Under the pieces are notes generated by a model. That model saw only the letters and a program-made list of their open reading frames with translations, searched no databases and was not told the DNA's origin. This document shows, one piece after another, positions 1 to 7,744 of a stretch of DNA of 23,648 nucleotides. Source of the DNA: WJMT01 sp964456985 (lineage in GTDB: Bacteria > Acidobacteriota > Aminicenantia > Aminicenantales > Aminicenantaceae). Made by a program: the position numbers and the translations under genes. The stretch lies in contig CAYWDH010000044.1 of the NCBI GenBank assembly GCA_964456985.1, positions 1 to 23,648 on the forward strand, given 5' to 3'. Within the stretch, counting starts at the first letter, position 1. Every line of letters starts with the position of its first letter.

Positions 1-59
1 GAGTTACGCAGGAGCAGAGAAAAACGAAGAAGAATGGCGTTAAAGATCTTTAGCAAGCA

Positions 60-78
60 CAGGCCACGCCTGATTTTT
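60..78 (+). terminator. Possible weak intrinsic terminator
   Basis: A 5-bp GC-rich stem (CAGGC, loop CAC, GCCTG) is followed directly by ATTTTT. It could end transcription from a gene lying to the left of the window. The stem is short, so this is only suggestive. Confidence 0.3.
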
Positions 79-156
79 ACATCGACTCTTTTTTAAAGAA
101 AGATTCGACAACATCATCTGTTTCTGGTAAAAATGATTCTTGACCTGGATTATTCA

Positions 157-254
157 CGAGCTAAGGTTGCTGCAGATGCGAGGCACAAGGCATGAAGGAG
201 TGGTCCTTCACTGCGAATGCCTTGTAACAAAGCAGATGCAGTAAGATAAGCTCG
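157..254. repeat. Long imperfect palindrome in three tiers, possible dispersed repeat
   Basis: The outer arms CGAGCT (157-162) and AGCTCG (249-254) pair perfectly. The middle arms at 170-179 and 232-241 pair at 8 of 10 positions. The inner arms CAAGGCAT (186-193) and ATGCCTTG (217-224) pair perfectly and enclose a GAAGGA-GTGG-TCCTTC hairpin (194-209), with a 7-base bulge on the right side. There is no reading frame worth calling. The architecture resembles REP or MITE-like intergenic palindromes or a structured RNA. No second copy is visible in this window, so its status as a genomic repeat is inferred. Confidence 0.6.
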
Positions 255-264
255 CCTGCAAGGT

Positions 265-381
265 AAAAAAATGGCGATTAAAATGAAAGTTAAAACAAAC
301 AAAAACATTTCAGTTGTCTTTTTTTTCAAAAGCATGTATATCCTTGAAAGCAAAACTAAAAATGATCATCGCCATTTTTTT
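265..381. repeat. 14-bp perfect inverted repeat pair enclosing 89 bases
   Basis: The arms are AAAAAAATGGCGAT (265-278) and ATCGCCATTTTTTT (368-381). The 89 bases between them are AT-rich and have no credible gene. The right arm ends 20 bases before the symporter start, so the arms could be termini of a small non-autonomous element, or could form a long-range stem in the 5' leader. A weak promoter-like pair lies between them: TTGTCT at 314-319 and TATATC at 337-342, with 17 bases between. Confidence 0.45.
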
Positions 382-401
382 ATGAATAGGTCAGGTTAAT
401 A

Positions 402-2507
402 ATGCATGTGCTAGGCCTTCATATCATAGACATCTCTCTCATCCTCCTGTACATAGTGGTCATTCTCTGGCTGGGGAAAAAAGCCGGGGAAGCCACAAAA
501 AGCACAGGAGACTTCTATCTAGCAGGACGAAAGCTCGGAAAATTCTATCAGTTTTTCCTGAATTTCGGAAATTCAACAAATGCTGATCAGGCTGTCGCCG
601 TATCAAGAGAAATCTATCGCCAGGGAATAGGCGGCATGTGGATACAGTATCTGGTTCTCTTTCTCACTCCCTTTTACTGGTTCAGTACCTATTTTTTCCG
701 GCGTATCAGGCTCACGACCATAGGGGACTTTTTTACTGAACGGTTCAAAAGCAAATTTCTAGGGGGAAGCTATGCCGTATTCATTCTTTTAATGGCTTTT
801 CTCGGAGGGGGAGTCGGTTATATGGTAGCCGGAAAAACACTGATGGCCATGACACCCAAGCCCATAGAAAAATGTACTCGAGCCGAACAGATAAGCATAC
901 AGGAATTCAAGGAATACCAGGAGCTGAAAGCCGCATTTGATGAAGGGCTTACTCCGGAGGATCAGGCAAGATATGAGGTTCTGAACGAAAAAAACAAGCG
1001 GGGCGAGCTTCATTCGTTCGTATCCTATGTGAATCCGATAGTCTTTTACTTCGCCTATGCTGTCATAGTCGGAATTTACACCATGCTCGGAGGATTCAGG
1101 GCTGCGGCGATCACAGATGCTCTACAAGGGATTCTGATCATAACGTTCTCCATTATCCTGATACCTATCGGATTGAGTAAAATCGGAGGATTTTCAGGTC
1201 TTCATGCCTCAGTACCGGACTATATGTTTGAACTTTTCGGCTCCGTCACAATGAGTGAATATGCCTGGTACACGATCCTTGCCATGGTGCTGGCAAATCT
1301 TGTCTCGATCATTGCGGTTGCGCCGGGAATGGCCACAGCCGGATCCGCTAAAGACGAAAATACAGCTCGCATCGGAATGATTGGGGGGATGTTTCTCAAA
1401 AGATTTATTATGATATTCTGGGCTCTGGCCGGACTGCTGGCCATTGGTCTTTACGCGGGAAAGCTCCACGATCCGGACCTTATATGGGGATTTATGACCA
1501 AAGACCTTCTTTTTCCCGGAGCCGTGGGACTGATGCTGGTGGGGATCCTGGCTGCAAACATGTCCACTCTGGATGCCAGTTCCGTCTCTTATTCAGCGCT
1601 TTTTATCAGAAACCTTTATCAGCCCATCTTACCACTTAAATCCGAGAAACATTATCTTGTCATAAGCAAACTCTTCATTGCTTTTATTCTTCTGGGAAGC
1701 ATCTGGGTGGCTCTGTTCGTTGATAACCTTCTGGTCCTTTTTAAGTATATGATATCCATTCCTGCCATATATGGAGCAGCCATCTGGCTCGGATTCATAT
1801 GGAGAAGGCTTACCAAAACCGCAGTCATTATTCAGGTGTCACTCTGTGTTGTCATATACGCCATTCTACCTAATCTCTTTCAATCTATGGATTGGGCCCG
1901 CCGTTATGAGCCCTTTCTTAAAGAGACCAAGGCACAGGTCATAACAGTAAAAACAGCGGCTCTGAATGAAGATGTGGAAAAAGGGAAGGCGGAAAAGGTC
2001 GGGCAAAAAATATCAAAATCTCATTTCATCGAACCAACCGGAATTTTCTTTGAGGACATTGTTCGTGCGGATCCAAATGATCCTGACTCTCCAAAACTGG
2101 GCCTGGGCCGGTTTCATGCAGAGATCTGGGTGATGAGCCTCTGCGGAATCGATTTTTCCCATTTCCGTAAAGCCCAACTGGTGGCTGTAAGGTTCTTTTT
2201 TGATGCGGCTTTTCCTTTTGTGCTTCTCTTCATTCTCTCTTTTCTGACAAAGCCTGTTCCAACAAAACATCTGAACCGCTTTTATGCCAGACTCCATACT
2301 CCGGTGCAAAAAACATCGGAACAGGATGAAAAAGCTGTGGAAGAGTCATATAGAAATCCGGGAAAATTCGAAAAACAGAAAATATGGCCGGGATCAAACT
2401 GGGAGATCTTGAAATTCACTAAGATGGATTATCTGGGTTTCGGCGGGAGCTGGGTCCTTGTGGGTGTGGTTATTTTTCTGCTGTGGCTCGTCATATCCTT
2501 AGGATAA
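402..2507 (+). CDS. Sodium:solute symporter family (SSS) transporter
   Basis: This is a multi-pass inner-membrane protein of the SSS/SLC5 family, which imports a solute (sugars, carboxylates, amino acids or others) with Na+. The N-terminus (residues about 1-140) has the family layout: a first membrane helix, then the cytoplasmic GRKLGKF-type motif, then the glycine-rich helix region with SREIYRQGIGG. Hydrophobic helices continue to the C-terminus. At 701 residues it is longer than the usual 450-600, because of two charged insertions at residues about 150-208 and 497-573. The substrate cannot be read from sequence. The ATG start has only a weak AGGTT-like site before it. A short ATG frame at 382 stops at once and is not used. 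The thioesterase gene follows after about 59 bases on the same strand, possibly in one transcript. Confidence 0.9.
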   Translation: MHVLGLHIIDISLILLYIVVILWLGKKAGEATKSTGDFYLAGRKLGKFYQFFLNFGNSTNADQAVAVSREIYRQGIGGMWIQYLVLFLTPFYWFSTYFFRRIRLTTIGDFFTERFKSKFLGGSYAVFILLMAFLGGGVGYMVAGKTLMAMTPKPIEKCTRAEQISIQEFKEYQELKAAFDEGLTPEDQARYEVLNEKNKRGELHSFVSYVNPIVFYFAYAVIVGIYTMLGGFRAAAITDALQGILIITFSIILIPIGLSKIGGFSGLHASVPDYMFELFGSVTMSEYAWYTILAMVLANLVSIIAVAPGMATAGSAKDENTARIGMIGGMFLKRFIMIFWALAGLLAIGLYAGKLHDPDLIWGFMTKDLLFPGAVGLMLVGILAANMSTLDASSVSYSALFIRNLYQPILPLKSEKHYLVISKLFIAFILLGSIWVALFVDNLLVLFKYMISIPAIYGAAIWLGFIWRRLTKTAVIIQVSLCVVIYAILPNLFQSMDWARRYEPFLKETKAQVITVKTAALNEDVEKGKAEKVGQKISKSHFIEPTGIFFEDIVRADPNDPDSPKLGLGRFHAEIWVMSLCGIDFSHFRKAQLVAVRFFFDAAFPFVLLFILSFLTKPVPTKHLNRFYARLHTPVQKTSEQDEKAVEESYRNPGKFEKQKIWPGSNWEILKFTKMDYLGFGGSWVLVGVVIFLLWLVISLG

Positions 2508-2510
2508 TAT

Positions 2511-2535
2511 TTAACCTGTGAATAACCCAGGTTGA
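2511..2535 (+). other. Intergenic hairpin between symporter and thioesterase genes
   Basis: AACCTG (2513-2518) and CAGGTT (2528-2533) form a stem around a 9-base loop, extended by two weaker pairs. No U-tract follows, so it is not a classical terminator. It could be an mRNA processing or stability hairpin between two co-transcribed genes. Confidence 0.3.
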
Positions 2536-2566
2536 TTATGAATGATTAACGAGAGGAGAATTGAAC

Positions 2567-2956
2567 ATGGAATTCAAAATTCCTGATAATATTTCAGCAA
2601 GACAATCACTTAGAGTCGATAAAGAGCACACGGCCAAGTTTTTGGGCTCTGGGGGTGTGGAGGTTCTGGCAACACCCATGATGATTGCGCTTATGGAAAA
2701 CACGGCTCTTGAAGCTGTTCAGCCCTATCTGCCAGAAGGCTGGACAACCGTTGGAACCAAAGTGAGTGTGGAACATCTGAGGCCCACTCCTTCAGGTGAA
2801 GAAGTCTATGCAGAAGCCCTTCTTTTGGATAAAAAGGACTGCTCTCTTCTTTTTCAGGTCAATGCCTATAACAGCCGCGGCCTCATCGGACTGGGCTCTC
2901 ATCAAAGGCACATCATAAATCTGAAAAATTTCCTCTCCAAACTCAAACAAGAATAA
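2567..2956 (+). CDS. Hotdog-fold acyl-CoA thioesterase, FlK-like
   Basis: A 129-residue cytosolic single-domain hotdog protein resembling the fluoroacetyl-CoA thioesterase FlK family, which hydrolyses short acyl-CoA thioesters. The FlK triad Thr42/Glu50/His76 appears to be present with identical spacing, as Thr36, Glu44 and His70 (in ATPMMIALME and VEHLRPTP). Length fits the family (about 130-140). The start is set by AGGAG at 2554-2558, 8 bases before ATG 2567. The in-frame TTG at 2561 sits only 2 bases from that site and is unlikely. Known family members act on several small acyl-CoAs and most are uncharacterised, so true fluoroacetate resistance must not be assumed. It is convergent with the efflux operon, only 18 bases away. 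Confidence 0.85.
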   Translation: MEFKIPDNISARQSLRVDKEHTAKFLGSGGVEVLATPMMIALMENTALEAVQPYLPEGWTTVGTKVSVEHLRPTPSGEEVYAEALLLDKKDCSLLFQVNAYNSRGLIGLGSHQRHIINLKNFLSKLKQE

Positions 2957-2974
2957 ATTAAATACAAATCCTGG

Positions 2975-4078
2975 TTATCTTGAAACCATGCGTTTAAAAT
3001 TAACAAGAGACAACGACAGAATAACAACCGTGATTCCTGTCATAATCAACAGGTCTTTTGTAAAATAAGTGATATCATTTCCCTTTAAAAACAACTCCCT
3101 GATAATCCGTATCAAATATCTGAGCGGATTGATATCCGCGAGCCAGCGGAAAGCTCGCGGAATATTCTCAATCGGAGTGAAAAGCCCGGAAAGAAGAAGA
3201 AACGTGACCAGGGAAAACCATGAAAAAAACAGCGCCTGCTGCTGGCTGGTGCACAGAGTTGATATAAGAAGAGCATAGGAAAGAGTGGCGAATAAAAAAA
3301 TCACAGCTGTGATGAATAGATACAAAAAACTTCCCCTCATTTGTATGCCAAAGACCAGAATGACCACAACGATCCCAATTCCCATCTCTATAAGGCCCAA
3401 CAGAGCCATAGGAAGCGCTTTGCCGATAAAGATCTCTAAAGGGGTCAGCCTGGAAATCAAGAGAGTGTCCATGGTCTGCTGCTCCTTTTCCCTAACAATC
3501 CCTATGGAAGTCAAAAACACGGAAATCATGGTGAGAAGAAGAGCCACAATCCCCGGCCCCATATAATTGATGCTCTCTAAATCAGGATTGAACCTGATAA
3601 CGGTTTGGCTCTCCAATGGGAGCTTAAAACCTTTCTTCTTGATATCTGTCATTATATAATGCCTGACTATTCCATTAAAATATCCGGCTGCGATTCCGGC
3701 TGTATTGGCATCGATGCCATCCATAAGGATCTGGACTTCCGGGTAACGGATATTTCTTTTCCCTGACTCAACGCTGTCCCGCAAAACAACAATGGCTTTG
3801 GCTTTCCCTTTCTTGAAAACTGAGACCGCATCTTCCGGAGAGTGGGAGACCTTTTTCACATCAAAGAGAGTTGAATGATTGATACGGTTCACGATTCTGT
3901 AGGCAGTTCTGCTCTCGGAAAGATTGACGACCTGAACAGGAATGTTTTTCACATCAGTAGTGACCACATAACCCAGGACAATGGTCTGAAGAATGGGAGC
4001 GATAAATATGAGAACAAGCATCTCTCTCTGTCTCAATATCTCTATCAGCTCTTTTTTAAAAAGATAAAAGACTCTCAT
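2975..4078 (-). CDS. ABC-2 type permease, YbhR-like (last gene of efflux operon)
   Basis: A 367-residue inner-membrane permease subunit of the ABC-2 family. It has an N-terminal membrane helix (about residues 20-40), a large extracytoplasmic domain (about 45-170), then about five helices. The conserved VREKEQQTMDTL segment follows the second helix, a hallmark of drug-efflux ABC-2 permeases (YbhR/YbhS, YhhJ). It pairs with the upstream permease to form the membrane channel for the two ATPases encoded earlier in the operon. Its ATG overlaps the stop codon of the preceding permease in an ATGA, so translation is probably coupled. The transported substrate is unknown. E. coli YbhFSR has been linked to tetracycline and cation efflux. 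Confidence 0.9.
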   Translation of the reverse strand: MRVFYLFKKELIEILRQREMLVLIFIAPILQTIVLGYVVTTDVKNIPVQVVNLSESRTAYRIVNRINHSTLFDVKKVSHSPEDAVSVFKKGKAKAIVVLRDSVESGKRNIRYPEVQILMDGIDANTAGIAAGYFNGIVRHYIMTDIKKKGFKLPLESQTVIRFNPDLESINYMGPGIVALLLTMISVFLTSIGIVREKEQQTMDTLLISRLTPLEIFIGKALPMALLGLIEMGIGIVVVILVFGIQMRGSFLYLFITAVIFLFATLSYALLISTLCTSQQQALFFSWFSLVTFLLLSGLFTPIENIPRAFRWLADINPLRYLIRIIRELFLKGNDITYFTKDLLIMTGITVVILSLSLVNFKRMVSR

Positions 4079-5199
4079 TTCTGTGCCTTTCGTTGCTGAC
4101 TGAATTTCACAGAAGCGATAGCCAGAAACAACAGACTAAAGCCTGAAAGCATCAGTCCTTGAAACGCAAAATATTTTATTGCCGATCCTTTAAGAATAAC
4201 ACCCCTTATGACTTCCAGAAAATAAGTTGCCGGAACTATATAAGAAAAAGCTCTCAGTATGAATGACAGCGAATCAAGAGGAAAAATAAATCCTGAGAGA
4301 AGAATAGAAGGAAGCAGGGTGATAAGAAGTGCGGCTATCATGGCTACTTTCTGGGTCGATGCCATTGTAGAGATGGTTATGCCAAGGGAAAGTCCGGTCA
4401 CGATATAAAGGAGGGAAAAGACCAATAGTATCAATAGGTTTCCCCTGAAAGGTATATGAAATATGGTGTGGGCAAAAGTAAGGATCACTACCCCTTCCAG
4501 TAAAGCAATGAGCACATAGGGAGTTGTTTTTCCGAGAACGATCTCATGGGATTTCAGGGGCGATATAAAGAGAAGTTCAATAGAGCCCGTCTCTTTCTCT
4601 CGGGCAACGCTCAGTGATGTCAGGAGTGCACATATCATAATCATTATCACTGCCACAAGCCCGGGAATGATATAAAAGGCGCTTTTATTTTCAGGATTGA
4701 AATACAGTTTTGTGCTTATTTTGAGAATGTCTTTTATATCCTTTAATTCTGAAATGTAATCATAAACCAGCATTTCATTATACTGATGGACTATGTTGGC
4801 GATGTTGGAATCACTTCCATCTATGACAACTCCCAAATGTGACGTTTGGTTCTTTATTATCCGGTCAGAGAAATCATGGGGGATGATGATGTACTGTTTG
4901 ATATTCCCGGATTTAAGCATTTCTTCAGCGGTTTCCTCAGGATCCTGCCCTTGTTTTCCTCTGACCATCTGGATTATGGAATAATAACGGTTATTGGAAA
5001 ATTCCTGCACAAGTGACCTTGAAAGTTCGCTTTGAGAATAATCAATGATCACAGTCTCTATGTTCTTTAAGTCAAATGAAAGAGAGTATCCGAATATGAG
5101 GATCATAATGATGGGAAGCAGGAAAAGGATGACCAGACTTTTAGGGTCTCTTAGGATATGATAAACCTCTTTAAGTATGACCGCATTAGTTCGCATCAT
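4075..5199 (-). CDS. ABC-2 type permease, YbhS-like
   Basis: A 374-residue permease with the same plan as its neighbour: N-terminal helix (about 22-42), extracytoplasmic domain (about 45-175), then a cluster of helices. VAREKETGSIELL after the second helix is the family hallmark. The two permeases are related but clearly diverged, which fits a heterodimeric transporter rather than a recent duplication. The start region has two successive ATG codons (5199 and 5196) inside the end of the upstream ATPase gene, giving an overlap of about 14 bases and probable translational coupling. No strong ribosome site is visible. It likely works with the two ATPases, the HlyD-like adaptor and the TolC channel of this operon. 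Confidence 0.9.
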   Translation of the reverse strand: MMRTNAVILKEVYHILRDPKSLVILFLLPIIMILIFGYSLSFDLKNIETVIIDYSQSELSRSLVQEFSNNRYYSIIQMVRGKQGQDPEETAEEMLKSGNIKQYIIIPHDFSDRIIKNQTSHLGVVIDGSDSNIANIVHQYNEMLVYDYISELKDIKDILKISTKLYFNPENKSAFYIIPGLVAVIMIMICALLTSLSVAREKETGSIELLFISPLKSHEIVLGKTTPYVLIALLEGVVILTFAHTIFHIPFRGNLLILLVFSLLYIVTGLSLGITISTMASTQKVAMIAALLITLLPSILLSGFIFPLDSLSFILRAFSYIVPATYFLEVIRGVILKGSAIKYFAFQGLMLSGFSLLFLAIASVKFSQQRKAQK

Positions 5200-5950
5200 G
5201 ATCTGTCACAGCTTCCCTGAAAAGCCTTTCCATGGAATCGGTTTTTTCTTCCCTCATCAATTCAGAAGGTTCTCCCTCAAGTACGATCCTTCCTTTATGG
5301 ATGATGAGTATCCTGTCCGCATACTCCGCCTCATCAAGGTTATGCGTGGTTACAAGTATGGTCTTGCCTTTTTTCTTCAGGTCATAAATTTTTGCCCAGA
5401 ACTCTCTCCTCACCTCCGGGTCTACTCCTGAGGTGGGTTCATCAAGAAGAATAATCTCCGGATCTGAAATAAGACATGAAAAAAGGGCCACGCGCTGTCT
5501 TATTCCCGGAGGTATATCCCTGGTTCTTTGAGTCAGTATTTCCTGAGGGATTTCTTTTGTGATCAATTCCTTTTTTTCCTTTATGATCTTTCTGGGAACA
5601 CCTGAGACCCCTCCGCAAAACTCAATATTTTCATAGGCATTCAGTAACGGGTATAGGGAAAATTTCTGGGACATATAACCGATGAACATCTTGATCTGAT
5701 TGAGATTTTTTTTCACTTCATAACCTTTTACCCAGACATTCCCTGATGTTATGCGCAGAAGCCCTGTCATCATTTTAATGGTTGTGGTCTTTCCTGCGCC
5801 GTTAGGACCTAAAAAAGCCAGGATTTCCCCTTGTTTGATGTGAAAGTCCACAGAGTCTACAGCCGTGAAACGTCCGAATCTTTTCGTAAGCTGCCTGGCA
5901 ACAATAATATTGTTCTTATCCCTTAAGAAGGCTTTGCTGCGGTCAATCAT
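5186..5950 (-). CDS. ABC transporter ATPase with degenerate signature motif (like the C-terminal half of YbhF)
   Basis: A 254-residue cytosolic nucleotide-binding subunit. Visible motifs are Walker A GPNGAGKTT (48-56), Q-loop Gln95 in GYMSQKFSLY, Walker B with Asp170 and catalytic Glu171, D-loop, and H-loop His203 in TTHNLDEAE. The ABC signature, normally LSGGQ, is replaced by IPPGIRQ (146-152). This makes it the partner that contributes a weak signature to one of the two ATP sites. Its ATG lies within the last codons of the preceding ATPase gene (8-base overlap). Together the two ATPase genes total about 553 residues, close to the roughly 578-residue fused YbhF of E. coli, so this appears to be a naturally split form. 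It powers the ABC-2 permease pair. Confidence 0.92.
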   Translation of the reverse strand: MIDRSKAFLRDKNNIIVARQLTKRFGRFTAVDSVDFHIKQGEILAFLGPNGAGKTTTIKMMTGLLRITSGNVWVKGYEVKKNLNQIKMFIGYMSQKFSLYPLLNAYENIEFCGGVSGVPRKIIKEKKELITKEIPQEILTQRTRDIPPGIRQRVALFSCLISDPEIILLDEPTSGVDPEVRREFWAKIYDLKKKGKTILVTTHNLDEAEYADRILIIHKGRIVLEGEPSELMREEKTDSMERLFREAVTDHDAN

Positions 5951-6842
5951 CCTTCACTCCTCTTTCATAATAAAGGTATATATCCTCGAGTGAAGGCTTC
6001 TCTTCCCTGATTTCCTTGGTTTTTATACCGGCTAAAAAATCAGAATCCCCGGAGAATAGGCATTTTATATAACGCCCCCTTATATAAAAATGAGCTTTGA
6101 CTTCTTTTTTTGAATCAAGTTCCTTTAATGTTTCGAATATATTTCCTGCCGGAAGGATCCGGAACATTTTTTCAGGAAAATTGTCTTTGATTTCCCTTAT
6201 GCCTCCTTGCTTTATATTTTTTCCTTTCCTGATAAAAACGATAAAATCTCCTTTCTCAGCTTCATCGAGATAGGGAGTAGCCATAACGATTGTTTTCCCT
6301 TCTTTCTTTAAATCATCCATTATTTTAAAAAATTCGATTCTGGAAAGGGGATCGACTCCGGTAGTTGGCTCGTCTAATATCAATATATCCGGAGAGGATA
6401 GCAGAATTGTGGATAAAGCTAGTTTCTGCTTCATTCCGCCTGATAAAGCCCCGGCACGCCTTTTTCTGAACGGAAGCATTCCTGTTCTTTCTAAGAGACG
6501 GTTTTTCAACTCTTTTTTCCTCTTCCTCGCAACCTGCTGGATATCCGCAAAAAAATCCATATTCTCTTCAACTGTCAGGTCTGTGTAAAGAGAGAATCGC
6601 TCTGGCATATATCCTGTTCTATCAGTCACTCTGGAAAAATTTCCATTAATCGACGAATCATCAATGAAAATTTCTCCTCTGTCTTTCCTGATAAGCCCCA
6701 GAATGATCTTAAAAATCGTTGACTTTCCTGCTCCGTCTGCACCGGCTATGATAGTTATCTTTCCTCTCATGGCTGAAAAAGAAACACCTTCAACCGCTCT
6801 GATTGAACCGAATGCTTTAAAAAGATTTTTAACAGCAAGCAT
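5943..6842 (-). CDS. ABC transporter ATPase lacking Q-loop Gln and H-loop His (like the N-terminal half of YbhF)
   Basis: A 299-residue cytosolic nucleotide-binding subunit. It has Walker A GADGAGKST (34-42), a good signature LSGGMKQ (133-139), and Walker B with Asp157 and Glu158. Two conserved residues of its own ATP site are changed. The Q-loop reads GYMPERFSLY, with Glu81 where Gln is usual. The H-loop reads MATPYLDEAE, with Pro190 where His is usual. Its intact signature would complete the canonical ATP site of the downstream ATPase, while its own Walker site would face that protein's degenerate signature. The gene starts 2 bases after the adaptor gene ends and overlaps the next gene by 8 bases, with no clear ribosome site, which suggests coupled translation. 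Confidence 0.92.
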   Translation of the reverse strand: MLAVKNLFKAFGSIRAVEGVSFSAMRGKITIIAGADGAGKSTIFKIILGLIRKDRGEIFIDDSSINGNFSRVTDRTGYMPERFSLYTDLTVEENMDFFADIQQVARKRKKELKNRLLERTGMLPFRKRRAGALSGGMKQKLALSTILLSSPDILILDEPTTGVDPLSRIEFFKIMDDLKKEGKTIVMATPYLDEAEKGDFIVFIRKGKNIKQGGIREIKDNFPEKMFRILPAGNIFETLKELDSKKEVKAHFYIRGRYIKCLFSGDSDFLAGIKTKEIREEKPSLEDIYLYYERGVKDD

Positions 6843-6844
6843 GT

Positions 6845-7744
6845 CTATACTGTTGACCCATTAATGATGATCGTGACCGGCATCCCGAGTTTGAATTTTT
6901 CCATAGGACCTTTGATGCGTACTTTCACCTTATATAGAAGCGATTTTCGTTCTTTTTCAGAAATGATATATTTAGGAGAAAATTCAGCTTCCCTTCCAAA
7001 GTTGATGATCTCACCTTCATATGGAGTCTGTTCTCCGTCCAATAAAATGGAAACCTCCTGACCGAGCAGGAGTCCGCTGATCTCTTCTTCTTCCAGAAAC
7101 GTCTCAATAAAAAGGCTGTCCTGATCAAGAATATCTGCCACAGCAGTGCCCGGAAAAACAGTCTCTCCCTGAGATATAAACCTCTCCAAAACGACTCCTG
7201 TAACCGGAGATGTGACAATATAATCCTTTATTTGAAGCATCAACTGTTCCTTTTGATTTTTTATGCTTTCGGATTGAATTGAAAGCTCTGATAAAGATTG
7301 GTTGACTTCAAAGAGGGATGTTTTGACTTCCTCTAACTTCAGTTCAGCCTTTTTCACTTCATCTTCCGATATCGACTCTTTTTGGCTGAGCCTTTTAAAT
7401 TTTTGGACCTGACTTTCCCAATAATCAAGATTCGAACGTAAAAAAACCTTTCTGTTCTCTAACTTTTTCCTGCTGACAGGCAGTTCTTCTTCTCTGATGT
7501 CCAAACCCTGCATTTGTACCTGAAGCTTTTCAGAATTGATCTCAACCAAGATATCATCTTTGTTGACTCTGGCTCCCTCCCTGATGTTTACTTTATCCGC
7601 ACTGCCTCCAGCCAGAGTTTTGACGGTTATGACATCTCCATCCACGACTCCGGATGCTTTGATTGGCTGAGCCTCTTTGACTTTACACAAAGCTGAGACC
7701 AGAACAAGTATCAAACCGGATATAAAAATGACTCTATTTCTCAT
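6845..7744 (-). CDS. HlyD/YbhG-like periplasmic adaptor (membrane fusion protein)
   Basis: A 299-residue adaptor linking inner-membrane permeases to an outer-membrane channel. An N-terminal hydrophobic anchor (about residues 4-20) is followed by the first lipoyl half (about 28-72), a long coiled-coil hairpin (about 73-170), the second lipoyl half (about 172-207, containing SPVTGVVLERFISQGE) and a beta-barrel region (about 208-295). A cysteine at position 20 is preceded by SAL, a poor lipobox, so a signal anchor or cleaved signal peptide is more likely than a lipoprotein. Its ATG overlaps the TolC stop codon in an ATGA. Its position between the TolC and ATPase genes fits a tripartite efflux pump. 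Confidence 0.9.
   Translation of the reverse strand: MRNRVIFISGLILVLVSALCKVKEAQPIKASGVVDGDVITVKTLAGGSADKVNIREGARVNKDDILVEINSEKLQVQMQGLDIREEELPVSRKKLENRKVFLRSNLDYWESQVQKFKRLSQKESISEDEVKKAELKLEEVKTSLFEVNQSLSELSIQSESIKNQKEQLMLQIKDYIVTSPVTGVVLERFISQGETVFPGTAVADILDQDSLFIETFLEEEEISGLLLGQEVSILLDGEQTPYEGEIINFGREAEFSPKYIISEKERKSLLYKVKVRIKGPMEKFKLGMPVTIIINGSTV

Noticed and set aside
2..43. Possible 13-codon C-terminal tail of a gene entering from the left (ends EEEWR-stop)
   Set aside because: Too short to recognise. A competing frame is also open to position 99, and no domain can be seen.
382..399. Five-codon ATG frame just before the symporter start
   Set aside because: Very short, overlaps the inverted-repeat end, and has no ribosome site. 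Better explained as chance.
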